From Sphingobacterium multivorum (lineage in GTDB: Bacteria; Bacteroidota; Bacteroidia; Sphingobacteriales; Sphingobacteriaceae), in NCBI RefSeq assembly GCF_039511225.1, contig NZ_CP154261.1, forward strand, positions 4,650,001 through 4,714,000: DNA of 64,000 nt, written 5' to 3'. Under the pieces are notes generated by a model. That model worked only from the letters and a program-made list of their open reading frames with translations. It made no database searches and was not told the DNA's origin. Below, in pieces: positions 54,816-63,184 of the stretch (the first letter of the stretch is position 1; each line of letters opens with the position of its first letter). Both the position numbers and the translations under genes were made by a program.

Positions 54816-55148
54816 TTATACTAATTCAAATATTTTGGTCATCATTACCCATTTCTCACCTGGCTTTGCCCCCGGAATGGCCGCCTGGTATTTCCACATC
54901 AGCTGTTCCCATTCCTGTACTTTTTCATTGGCAGCATCCATAGCCGATTTTTTCTCAAATGAAAAGTCTTCACTCACCTCCATGTTCATAAACAATCTAT
55001 TTTCAAAACGATAGATCTCCATCTGCAGAATACCTGCATCCAGAATCGAACGTTTTATTTCCGGCCACACCTCACGGTGGTAATCCTCATATTCCTTGAT
55101 CAATTGTGGATCGTCCACAAGATCTAAAGCCATGACATATCTTTTCAT
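54816..55148 (-). CDS. L-rhamnose mutarotase-family protein, probable L-fucose mutarotase
   Basis: The 110-residue protein has the dimeric alpha/beta-barrel pattern of the RhaM family: LVDDPQLIKEYEDYHREVWPEIKRSILDAGI with the active His, MEIYRFENRLFMNMEVSEDF, and WEQLMWKYQAAIPGAKPGEKWVMM near the end. It interconverts sugar anomers. Between the permease and the dehydratase it would supply the anomer of L-fucose used by the dehydrogenase. Confidence 0.93.
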   Translation of the reverse strand: MKRYVMALDLVDDPQLIKEYEDYHREVWPEIKRSILDAGILQMEIYRFENRLFMNMEVSEDFSFEKKSAMDAANEKVQEWEQLMWKYQAAIPGAKPGEKWVMMTKIFELV

Positions 55149-55158
55149 TACTAACTAA

Positions 55159-56424
55159 TTAATGTGATTTAAGATTTTCGGTTTCCGCAATACTGACATT
55201 TCTATTTTGGAAAGCAAACAACAAGACAACAATAAAACAAACCAATGGCACAAAATAGCCATACTGGAAATGTCCTGTTTTATCCGAGATAAAGCCCAAA
55301 ATTGGAGGTAACAAAGCACCACCAACAATAGACATGACGATCAAGCTGGAAGCAGATTTGGTATCGGCACCGATACCTTGTACACCAAACGCGAATATTG
55401 TCGGAAACATAATAGACATAAAGAATGCAATACCGATCAACGCATACAAGGTCTGAATACCTGATCCGAAGATAACAAATAGCGATAGAACGATTGCTAT
55501 AGCGGAATAGATGATCAGGAGTTTAGATGCCGATACAAAACGCATAAAAAACGTACCGATAAACCGGCCCAACATAAAAGCCAATCCCGCAAACCCAGCA
55601 TAATCGGCACCATCCTTACCCGATATGCCGGCAGCTTCTGTTGCATACAATACCAGGAAGCTTAAAATACAGACTTGCGCTCCAACATAGAAAAACTGAG
55701 CTACCACGGCCCAACGCACATTTTTATGACGTAATGCGTGAAAGAAACCAGCTCTACTCTCTTCCTCGGCATCTTTGATATCAGGTAATTTGGTAAAGAA
55801 AAACAAGGCAGCGATCAATAAAATCAATATTCCCAATACTACATAAGGCAATTTCACAGCAGCTGTTTCCGACTGAATATACGCCATCTTTGCCTGTTCA
55901 GCCATTTGCGCAAGTTCCTCCTGTGATTTGGGTTCATGTGATAAAATAAATTTTCCACCAAAAATCGGAGCAACAAAGGCTGCTAGTCCATTAAAGGACT
56001 GCGCAAAATTAAGCCGTTGCGCCGAAGAAGCGGGATCACCCAAAATCGCTACATACGGATTTGCAGCGGTTTCCAGAATGGTAAGACCACAAGCTACAAC
56101 GAACAATGCCCCCAAAAAGAAAACATAACTTATCGTATTGGCCGCCGGTACAAAAAGAAAACAGCCAATGGCAAAAAAGATCAATCCAATCAGGATACCA
56201 GCTTTATAGCCATATCTTTTCATGATAATTCCCGCAGGAATCGCCATCACAAAGTATGCAATAAATACAGCCGAATCGACTAAGGAAGCCTGGAAATGGG
56301 ATAAGCTAAATGCATTCCTCAAATGCGGAATTAAGATTGGATCTAGGTTATGAATAAATCCCCAAAAAAAGAACAAGGATGTCACCAAAATCAAGGCAAA
56401 TGCGTAACTCTTTTTATTCGTCAT
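55159..56424 (-). CDS. fucP: L-fucose:H+ symporter FucP-type permease
   Basis: The 421-residue MFS transporter has twelve helices. It starts with the FucP pattern FALILVTSLFFFWGFIHNLDPILIPHLRNAF and continues with SLVDSAVFIAYFVMAIPAGIIMKRYGYKAGILIGL and ETAANPYVAILGDPASSAQRLNFAQSFNGLAAFVAPIFGG. These are the marks of the FucP/GluP branch. The Met at 56424 (MTNKKSYAF) was chosen; a start at 56484 would add a 20-residue extension of unlikely sequence. It is the first gene of the fucose operon and is divergent from the AraC regulator. Confidence 0.94.
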   Translation of the reverse strand: MTNKKSYAFALILVTSLFFFWGFIHNLDPILIPHLRNAFSLSHFQASLVDSAVFIAYFVMAIPAGIIMKRYGYKAGILIGLIFFAIGCFLFVPAANTISYVFFLGALFVVACGLTILETAANPYVAILGDPASSAQRLNFAQSFNGLAAFVAPIFGGKFILSHEPKSQEELAQMAEQAKMAYIQSETAAVKLPYVVLGILILLIAALFFFTKLPDIKDAEEESRAGFFHALRHKNVRWAVVAQFFYVGAQVCILSFLVLYATEAAGISGKDGADYAGFAGLAFMLGRFIGTFFMRFVSASKLLIIYSAIAIVLSLFVIFGSGIQTLYALIGIAFFMSIMFPTIFAFGVQGIGADTKSASSLIVMSIVGGALLPPILGFISDKTGHFQYGYFVPLVCFIVVLLFAFQNRNVSIAETENLKSH

Positions 56425-56568
56425 ATTTTTCAAATGGTTATAAGTAGTTATTTGATGTAAAATAAGCTTAAAAATGCTAGACAATATTCAAGTATATTAT
56501 CAAATTATTAAGCTATATTACCATAGCTAAACTGAATTATGTAACTTTACTGCATATATTTCATAATT

Positions 56569-57432
56569 ATGAAAGCACAGCTGCTTCATTTAAATAGCAA
56601 TCTTGAGCATTCGTTCAACGCGCGTAGAGACAATACACCTCAGTACCATAATCTTTGGCATTACCACGAAGAACTGGAATTAATTTATTTCGCCAAAGGC
56701 TCAGGCACCCAATTTATTGGCGATAGTGTACGGCGCTTTGAATCGGGCGATATCACCCTTGTTGGTTCAAACCTACCTCATTATTGGTTATTTGACGAAA
56801 TTTATCTTCAAGAGGAAGAAGCAGAAAGCGCAGATATTCGTGTGCTTCATTTTAAAGAGAACTTTTGGGGAAATGATTTTATTAATTTACCTGAAAATAA
56901 ATCCATCAAAGACCTTATTCGCGTCTCCAAAAGAGGCATTTCATTATTGGAGTGCAGCCGACTAAAAACTGCGCAATTGATTGACGCTATCTTGGCAGCA
57001 ACAGGTACCGCACGTATTATTCATTTATTAGAAATATTACAGTATATTTCGGCCGAAGAACAACATGATCTGTTAACGAGCCCCACTTTTACCATCCAGC
57101 TGCAAGATCAGGATGCCAACCGTATGCAGATTGCCATGCAATATATCGGTGAAAATTATCGCGACCAGATACGCCTGCAAGAACTTGCCTCTCTCACGGG
57201 AATGACCCCAAATTCCTTCTGCCGTTATTTCAAATCACAGATCGGAAAAACGCTCTTTCAATTTCTGATCGAAATGCGCGTGAAAACCGCTTGCAATTTA
57301 TTAATAGAAAACAAACAGACGGTGAAGCAGATCTGCTTTGAATCAGGTTTTCAAAACTTTTCAAGCTTCCATAAATACTTCAAAAATGTAACCGGCACCA
57401 CGCCGCTCAGCTTTCAGCGATCAAAAACTTAA
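56569..57432 (+). CDS. AraC-family transcriptional regulator of the fucose locus
   Basis: The 287-residue protein has an N-terminal cupin-like sugar-binding domain with HNLWHYHEELELIYFAKGSGTQFIGDSV. The C-terminal double helix-turn-helix has LQELASLTGMTPNSFCRYFKSQIGKTLFQFLIEMR and VKQICFESGFQNFSSFHKYFKNVTGTTPLSF. It is divergent from fucP across a 144-base gap, so it probably activates the fucose operon in response to fucose. Its last 12 bases overlap the 3' end of the convergent oxidoreductase gene. Confidence 0.92.
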   Translation: MKAQLLHLNSNLEHSFNARRDNTPQYHNLWHYHEELELIYFAKGSGTQFIGDSVRRFESGDITLVGSNLPHYWLFDEIYLQEEEAESADIRVLHFKENFWGNDFINLPENKSIKDLIRVSKRGISLLECSRLKTAQLIDAILAATGTARIIHLLEILQYISAEEQHDLLTSPTFTIQLQDQDANRMQIAMQYIGENYRDQIRLQELASLTGMTPNSFCRYFKSQIGKTLFQFLIEMRVKTACNLLIENKQTVKQICFESGFQNFSSFHKYFKNVTGTTPLSFQRSKT

Positions 57433-58392
57433 GACGATTTTACCCAATAAGCTTGAATCTTCCATCAATCGATGGGCTTCAGCAGCCTCCGCAAAAGGAA
57501 GTACCCGGTATAAGGTCGGTTTGAAATCGCCAGCGCTAAGTTTCGGCCATACCTGAGACCAGATATCATCCCGTAACACTTGTTTAAATTCACGATCTCT
57601 CGCCCGTAATGTACTTCCCGTTAAAACAATCCGTTTCTGCATTAATTTGAGCAAGTTTAACTCGACTATTGCGCTTTCCATCGCATTAATATATACTAAA
57701 CGACCATCGGGGTTCAATAGGTTGATATTTTTCTCAAAATATGAACCACCAATACTGTCTAAAATAACATCAACCCCCAAAGGCTTCAGCGCCTCCAGAA
57801 AATCCTCCGTTTTATAATTTATTGTTTTGGTTGCTCCCAATGATTTACAAAAGCTAGCCTTTTCAGATGAGCTGACTGTCGTATATACTGCTGCACCGAA
57901 CAAGGCCGCTAATTGAATTGCCGTACTGCCAATCCCACCAGCACCACCGTGTACCAAAAAATGATCGCCGGCCTGCAAATTCCCTCTTCGAAAGACATTG
58001 TCCCATACTGTAAAAACGGTCTCAGGCAGCGAGGCTGCTTCCGCAAAATCTAAATGATCGGGAATAGGTAAACAATGTCCCTGATAGACCTTAGTATAGT
58101 TTGCATAACCTCCACCCGCTACGAGTGCACATACACGATCACCAATGTTCCAGTCAGCGACCCCGGCTCCCTTTGCGACAATAACCCCTGCTATTTCTAA
58201 TCCAGGTATCCGCGCATCCACCCCGGCAGGTGCCGGATAGTTCCCTTTACGCTGAAAAACATCAGGTCTATTTACACCTGCAGCCTTTACTTCGACCAAA
58301 ACTTCCAGTTCACCGATCTGAGGCATTTCCACATCGCGGACTTTCAAAACTTCCGGTCCACCCGGTTCAGTAATAATGACAGCTTTCATCAT
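57421..58392 (-). CDS. NAD(P)H-quinone oxidoreductase, zinc-type ADH superfamily
   Basis: The 323-residue medium-chain dehydrogenase lacks zinc-ligand cysteines and fits the QOR/PIG3-like group: MKAVIITEPGGPEVLKVRDVEMP, AGVNRPDVFQRKG, LPETVFTVWDNVF, and the cofactor loop HGGAGGIGSTAIQLAALFGA. It would reduce quinones or enones with NADPH. The start overlaps the stop of the outer-membrane protein gene (ATGA), which means coupling to that gene. The convergent AraC gene overlaps it by 12 bases. Confidence 0.92.
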   Translation of the reverse strand: MMKAVIITEPGGPEVLKVRDVEMPQIGELEVLVEVKAAGVNRPDVFQRKGNYPAPAGVDARIPGLEIAGVIVAKGAGVADWNIGDRVCALVAGGGYANYTKVYQGHCLPIPDHLDFAEAASLPETVFTVWDNVFRRGNLQAGDHFLVHGGAGGIGSTAIQLAALFGAAVYTTVSSSEKASFCKSLGATKTINYKTEDFLEALKPLGVDVILDSIGGSYFEKNINLLNPDGRLVYINAMESAIVELNLLKLMQKRIVLTGSTLRARDREFKQVLRDDIWSQVWPKLSAGDFKPTLYRVLPFAEAAEAHRLMEDSSLLGKIVLSF

Positions 58393-61157
58393 GATTTTTT
58401 GGGATATTTCTGTAATCTTATATTGAGCGAAAGCATAAAATAACGAGCCAAACGATTGTTTCGAACGTCTAAAATATCATTTCCCACCACGGCACGTGAA
58501 ATTCCAGTATTCTGATTCATTAGATCGAATCCCTGAAATCTTAACATACCCAAGTTATTCCTTCCAAAAGTATATTCCATATAGGCGTTGATTATCGTTG
58601 GATTAATATTGTTCCATGAGCTCGAATAACCCGCATTAAATTTTTGAGAAAGTTCAAGTCCCATGGTAAAATGTTTGCCCAAATAAGCTTTAGATCCCAA
58701 ACCAACGATTCCGGAATGCGCCGTGATATTATCTTGTACAGGCCAGTCAAATGTGGCCCTGTTCAACGAATAGTTGCCATTTAATTCCGCTTCAAAAATA
58801 TCACTCCAGGTATAGCGGAATTGAAGGGCTTGTGTAAACAAAAAGTGTCCACCAAAGCTCTTTTTATCATTGACGTACGAAATATTGTTGTAATAATCTG
58901 CATTGCCATTTAAGCTCATCTGCAAATTATCCGACAATAAAGAAGCTGTAAACAAATAATAGCTCTTAATATCATAGTACCCTTCTGTATTGCGATAAGT
59001 CGTTTTCTGTATCGTTGAATTAGGTTCAATTGTCCGGTTGGCTACAATCTTATCATTTACTAAGTTAAAAGCCAGACTGGCTTCCAGATATTGTCCCCTT
59101 CGCGTGATGGATTTGCGATACTTTGAAACAATACTATGTGCAAATTCAGATTTCAAATCCTTATTTCCGACCACAATATTCTGTGTGTTGGTATTGTCCA
59201 CCACCGGCTGTATCTGATAGAAACTAGGTTGGTTATTACGTCCATAATAGTCCATAGAAAGATCCTCTTCTTTGGTAAACTTCCATTTCAATCCAGCAGA
59301 GGGCACGAGATTAACATTTGAATAGGAGGTTTTTATCAGTTTATCTGTTGAACTTCCCGTTAATTCGGACGGCTGAACTGCAAAACCGAAGTTTACCTTT
59401 ACTTTTTCGCTTAAGTCTTGGCGGTAAATCATGCCGACTTTATTGCTTGCGAAAGAATAGTCGTACTTCAAACTAAGTGAATCCACCAGTATGGGCCCGT
59501 TGTTAAAATTATTGTTATTGTCAAAAGTAGAGCGACGGGCATCAATTTTGGTATAATCGAAATCGTAATTGATCTCCAAGGTACCACCTAAATCAACGGG
59601 CTCCACCAACGACAAGCGACTTTGGATATTTTTATTCTCATTGCTGGAACGGACCATTTGATTCAGGTAAGTTTCCGTTATTTTTGGCACGTTCGAGCTG
59701 CTGTCGATCGCTCTATTAAAATCGCGCACTTCCTCATCTTTATCCAAGGAATTAAAATCCGTATGCAAAGTATAAAGTACTTTCCGCCCCGGTTTAGTAA
59801 AACTTCGCACGTAAAAAAGATCTAAAGCCGCAGCAGGGCTTTCTGTACTATTGGCCGCGCCGTAGTTCCCCGTACTACTTAACCGATTATTTTGGATCCT
59901 TCTATCTTTTAACGTATTGCTGGTCGAATTGGTCCAAGATAGTTTGGGCGATATTTTAAGCTGATCTTTGGGCGACAGCTTCATATCAAAATCCCAGTCC
60001 ATTTTATGGATACGATCGATTGATTTTATTTTGTAATCTTCAAAATTACTAATCAGATTATTCGCGGCTTTGCCATACCCATATATCGATTGTAATAAGG
60101 AATTTCCCTGGATATAATTATTACGTTGCGTAAAGCTATATTTTCCGCTTGCTGTTACCGTTTTAGAAAGCGGACTAGAGAAACTACCACCTACAGAGCC
60201 GATTTTATTGACGCCGTCTGTCGGGTCCGCAAAATCCGCTAGCTCACCCATTTCCCGCTCCCGCTCCCCGCCATTGGGCGAACCGAAAGAAAAAAGGTTG
60301 GTATTGGTATTATTGACCGACGCGATAACAGAGTACTCTTTACCGTCATTGAAACGATTCAGTCCAGCACTTCCCAAATAACGATCTACCGAACCACCGC
60401 CAAGTGTAGCTTGACCAAACGTTATTTTCTTCTTATCATCTTTGAGTACAATATTCAGAACTTTTTCGGATTCAGCACTTTTAATTCCTTTTGCCGTCGC
60501 CTCGTCACCATAAAAATCAATAACTTGAACGCTTTTCACAAAATCTGCAGGAAGATTGCGTGTGGCGGTGAGCACATCGCCACCAAAGAATTTTTTACCA
60601 TCCACCTTAACAGAGGATATGGGCTTACCGAAGGCGTAGACAGAACCATCCCGCGAGACCTGAATATTGGGTAGTGCCTTAAGAGCCTCTTCTAAGAGTG
60701 CACGGCGATCAAATTGAAAAGCATCCAGATTAAATTGAACAGTATCCTGCTTATAGACAATAGGTTTATATTTTAGTACAACAACTTCTTTTAAAAGGGA
60801 TACATGGGGAAACATGGTCAATTTTCCAACATCCAATTTAGCTGTCGTGCTATTGTACAACGGATAACTACGTTCCAAGATACTAAGGCCCAGCTGGCTA
60901 CAGCTAATACGAATATCATTGCCCAGTACACGATTAAAATGAAAATAACCTGTTGCGGAAGTTGATGAGAACAAGGTATCGCGGGAACTCGTCAGGTGAA
61001 CACTTACACCATTTAGGGGCCTTCCAGCTGTATCGACAACAATGCCATAAACCTCTTTTTTTGACACCTGCCCTAAAGTGGTTTTGGGTAAAAAAAACAA
61101 GTTCGTTATAGCTAAAAAAAGTACTAACCGGATAATATTCCCGTCCTTTAGTTCCAT
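58389..61157 (-). CDS. Outer-membrane beta-barrel protein with carboxypeptidase-regulatory domain
   Basis: The 922-residue protein has a hydrophobic signal segment (NIIRLVLFLAITNLFFL). A regulatory-like domain follows (EVYGIVVDTAGRPLNGVSVHLTSS), then a plug-like region (ALLEEALKALPNIQVSRDGSVYAFGKPISSVKVDGKKFFGGDVLTATRNLPADFV) and a barrel of the OMP_b-brl_3 type. TonB energisation is uncertain. The start at 61157 (MELKDGN) was preferred over 61181. No SusD is adjacent, and the cargo is unknown. It is coupled to the quinone oxidoreductase downstream. Confidence 0.88.
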   Translation of the reverse strand: MELKDGNIIRLVLFLAITNLFFLPKTTLGQVSKKEVYGIVVDTAGRPLNGVSVHLTSSRDTLFSSTSATGYFHFNRVLGNDIRISCSQLGLSILERSYPLYNSTTAKLDVGKLTMFPHVSLLKEVVVLKYKPIVYKQDTVQFNLDAFQFDRRALLEEALKALPNIQVSRDGSVYAFGKPISSVKVDGKKFFGGDVLTATRNLPADFVKSVQVIDFYGDEATAKGIKSAESEKVLNIVLKDDKKKITFGQATLGGGSVDRYLGSAGLNRFNDGKEYSVIASVNNTNTNLFSFGSPNGGEREREMGELADFADPTDGVNKIGSVGGSFSSPLSKTVTASGKYSFTQRNNYIQGNSLLQSIYGYGKAANNLISNFEDYKIKSIDRIHKMDWDFDMKLSPKDQLKISPKLSWTNSTSNTLKDRRIQNNRLSSTGNYGAANSTESPAAALDLFYVRSFTKPGRKVLYTLHTDFNSLDKDEEVRDFNRAIDSSSNVPKITETYLNQMVRSSNENKNIQSRLSLVEPVDLGGTLEINYDFDYTKIDARRSTFDNNNNFNNGPILVDSLSLKYDYSFASNKVGMIYRQDLSEKVKVNFGFAVQPSELTGSSTDKLIKTSYSNVNLVPSAGLKWKFTKEEDLSMDYYGRNNQPSFYQIQPVVDNTNTQNIVVGNKDLKSEFAHSIVSKYRKSITRRGQYLEASLAFNLVNDKIVANRTIEPNSTIQKTTYRNTEGYYDIKSYYLFTASLLSDNLQMSLNGNADYYNNISYVNDKKSFGGHFLFTQALQFRYTWSDIFEAELNGNYSLNRATFDWPVQDNITAHSGIVGLGSKAYLGKHFTMGLELSQKFNAGYSSSWNNINPTIINAYMEYTFGRNNLGMLRFQGFDLMNQNTGISRAVVGNDILDVRNNRLARYFMLSLNIRLQKYPKKS

Positions 61158-61238
61158 CCAATAGACTTTGCAATAATACAATTCAATATAAGAATTCTTA
61201 AGCTATTAACGTAAAAAGTTGTGATTTTGTATATAAAA

Positions 61239-61266
61239 AAAACGAGCTGTTCCGACAGCTCGTTTT
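61239..61266 (-). terminator. Ferritin (second copy) terminator
   Basis: AAAACGAGCTGT (61239-61250) pairs with ACAGCTCGTTTT (61255-61266) across a 4-base loop, with A-run and T-run flanks, just beyond the ferritin stop. Confidence 0.88.
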
Positions 61267-61287
61267 TTATTTTTTTTGAAAAAATTA

Positions 61288-61815
61288 TTATTCACCCGCA
61301 AAGGTAACCTTAACGAGGTGCTTATCAATTTCCCAACGGCCAGTACCCTCTTCACCGATTACATCGAATAATTCAAGGATGCGTCTTGCAACAAACTCCT
61401 CCTCCACTTGCTCTTCCAAGAACCATTGAACAAAGTTAAAAGTTACGTAGTCTTTTTCTTTCGCACATCTATCCGCAATATTATTGAATTGTTCAGTAAC
61501 AAACATCTCTTGTTCCAATGTCTGCTCAAATACACCACGGAATGATTCAAAATCTTGAGGGATACCCGTAACTTCCGGAGAAATTGCACGACCACCGCGG
61601 TTGTTAATATAATTGAAAAGCTTCAACATGTGCTCGCGCTCTTCATTGGATTGTTTCGCAAAAAACTCGGAAGCATTTTCCAAACCCTGATCATCACACC
61701 ACGAAGACATTGCCAAATATAATGCTGAAGAATGAGCTTCAACTTTAATCTGTGCATTCAATATATTTTCGATCTCTTCTTTCAAAGAAGATTTTAATTT
61801 CAATAAATCTTTCAT
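61288..61815 (-). CDS. Bacterial non-heme ferritin, second copy
   Basis: The 175-residue ferritin has all ferroxidase ligands visible: Glu in QIKVEAHSSALYL (about 25), Glu/His in QSNEEREHM (about 57-62), Glu in TLEQEMFVTEQF and Gln in WFLEEQVEEE. It differs clearly from the copy at 14167 (longer N-terminal helix, no acidic tail), so the two are paralogues rather than a recent duplication. Confidence 0.94.
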   Translation of the reverse strand: MKDLLKLKSSLKEEIENILNAQIKVEAHSSALYLAMSSWCDDQGLENASEFFAKQSNEEREHMLKLFNYINNRGGRAISPEVTGIPQDFESFRGVFEQTLEQEMFVTEQFNNIADRCAKEKDYVTFNFVQWFLEEQVEEEFVARRILELFDVIGEEGTGRWEIDKHLVKVTFAGE

Positions 61816-61879
61816 ATTTACCTTAAGTTTAATTTCTAAAACATGAACAAGTGAAACACATGATCACCTGACTACATCA

Positions 61880-61887
61880 CAAAGATA
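61880..61887 (-). promoter_or_regulatory. -7 element of the second ferritin gene
   Basis: On the minus strand a perfect TATCTTTG lies 64 bases upstream of the ATG. TTG at 61911-61913 is a possible -33 contact, with a longer-than-usual gap. Confidence 0.45.
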
Positions 61888-62130
61888 CAGCAGATATTCA
61901 AAATGTGTATCAAGAATATGTAATACAAATTCAGTCTAAATTAGACAAACAAACCGCAACTTGTTTAGAATCAATACAATTACAAATACACACTATTGAT
62001 ACTTTCAATAAGCCATCAAATAAAACAATAAGTGGCAGAAAGGACTTAAAATCAGGAATGCCAACGAAAAAACAAAAGGTAGTCCATTGAGACTTATTTA
62101 AATTAAAATTAAATAAGGTCACCACAAAAC

Positions 62131-62167
62131 AAAAAGCGGTGTACATCATTGACGTACACCGCTTTTT
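62131..62167 (-). terminator. Terminator of the DUF6686-like gene
   Basis: AAAAAGCGGTGTAC (62131-62144) pairs with GTACACCGCTTTTT (62154-62167). Confidence 0.9.
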
Positions 62168-62188
62168 AAATTCGTTTATATATACTGC

Positions 62189-62563
62189 CTAAGCGAAAAC
62201 CGCAAATGGCGAAACCTGCAAACAAGTTCTGACAACACTATTCAATTCCATCATAAATTTAGCGCCATCTAATAATTCGCGCAACTGGAGCACATCCGCT
62301 ACAGTTAAGATGAAACATCTTTCTGTACGAAAAGGCATAATGATTTCAAAATCGGATGAGCGTGTAGTATCATGAAGCATATGCTCAACATCAATCCCAT
62401 CGATACGTTTCTTAAATTTCAAAAAATCCGATACCGAGAAAGACGTTGTTTCATTATTATATTCCAACCAGAAACAATTTTTGCGGCTACATTGATAAAC
62501 TGTACCTGCTATGGTTGAAAAAACTTCCTCAACATGTGCTAACGGACAAACCAATTTTGACAT
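62189..62563 (-). CDS. DUF6686-like protein
   Basis: The 124-residue protein has an N-terminal Cys pattern (CPLAHVEEVFSTIAGTVYQCSRKNCFWLEYNN) that could bind a metal, and a soluble rest with SDFLKFKKRIDGIDVEHML. It resembles the DUF6686 family of Bacteroidota, which is often found near iron-storage genes and whose function is unknown. The Met at 62563 (MSKLVCPL) was chosen; 62581 adds six residues. Confidence 0.72.
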   Translation of the reverse strand: MSKLVCPLAHVEEVFSTIAGTVYQCSRKNCFWLEYNNETTSFSVSDFLKFKKRIDGIDVEHMLHDTTRSSDFEIIMPFRTERCFILTVADVLQLRELLDGAKFMMELNSVVRTCLQVSPFAVFA

Positions 62564-62747
62564 TTCTATTTCCCTTATCATTTAAATCGATCAAAAATAA
62601 ATATTATTTATAATCAATCCAAGTAAAATAGAAGATTATTTTGATTTAATATAAATAAGCCTTTTCACAAAGGATGCGGATATAACTTCATGATTTTCCC
62701 TGCGTCAATTTATGAATCGAACCAAGGTTCTTTCTGACCTATAACAA

Positions 62748-62785
62748 CAAAAAAAGGAGGCCAGTTGCTACTGACCTCCTGTATG
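62748..62785 (-). terminator. Possible hpf terminator
   Basis: AGGAGG-CAGT and ACTG-CCTCCT form a stem with one central mismatch, with an A-run on the left (minus-strand U-run). It is weaker than the other terminators here. Confidence 0.6.
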
Positions 62786-62807
62786 TATTCCTATGTTTTG
62801 ATCGTTA

Positions 62808-63170
62808 TTAATCGTATTCTTCTTCCTCTTCTTCTTCCGTTACGGCAAGAACTTCATTACGCCCATTGATCACTGTATTTTTCGTCTTTGTTTTATGTTT
62901 GTTAATCTGTCTACGCAAGGATTCTACAGCAATATCTGTCGCCTCCTCAAAGCTTTTCGCTTGCCCTTTCGCAAAAAGCTGGCTTCCCGGGATATTTAAT
63001 TTAATTTCTGAAATTTTATTTGCCTCATCATCGACATTTTCCAATCGCAGGTAGCATTCGCCACCAATAATGGAATCCAAAAACTGCTCCAATTTTCCTG
63101 TTTTCTTTTTGATAAACTCGATTAGCTTTTGATCAGCAGTAAATCGAATGGATTGCACAGTAATGTTCAT
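62808..63170 (-). CDS. hpf: Ribosome hibernation-promoting factor, short form (HPF/RaiA)
   Basis: The 120-residue protein has the HPF/RaiA fold pattern: MNITVQSIRFTADQKLIEFIKKKTGKLEQF, LRLENVDDEANKISEIKLNIPG and KSFEEATDIAVESLRRQINKHKTK. It ends with an acidic tail (EEEEEEEYD). It lacks the C-terminal domain of long HPF and stabilises inactive ribosomes in stationary phase. It begins 14 bases after the recombinase gene, so the two are probably one transcript. Confidence 0.93.
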   Translation of the reverse strand: MNITVQSIRFTADQKLIEFIKKKTGKLEQFLDSIIGGECYLRLENVDDEANKISEIKLNIPGSQLFAKGQAKSFEEATDIAVESLRRQINKHKTKTKNTVINGRNEVLAVTEEEEEEEYD

Positions 63171-63184
63171 TTTTCCTCCTTTTT

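Larger units (their letters stand above)
61816..62188. other. Intergenic region upstream of ferritin
   Basis: The 373 bases hold the ferritin -7 box at the left and the terminator of the DUF6686-like gene at the right. Two short overlapping frames on opposite strands (61 and 72 codons) have no recognisable features and are not called. Confidence 0.5.

Noticed and set aside
48299..56424. L-rhamnose rather than L-fucose catabolism
   Set aside because: The mutarotase family name and lactonase group would fit rhamnose, but a GH29 alpha-L-fucosidase and a FucP-type permease are embedded in the operon and point to fucose.
61905..62149. Small genes in the gap upstream of ferritin
   Set aside because: Two short frames on opposite strands overlap one another, have no recognisable motifs, and lie over the ferritin promoter and a terminator region.
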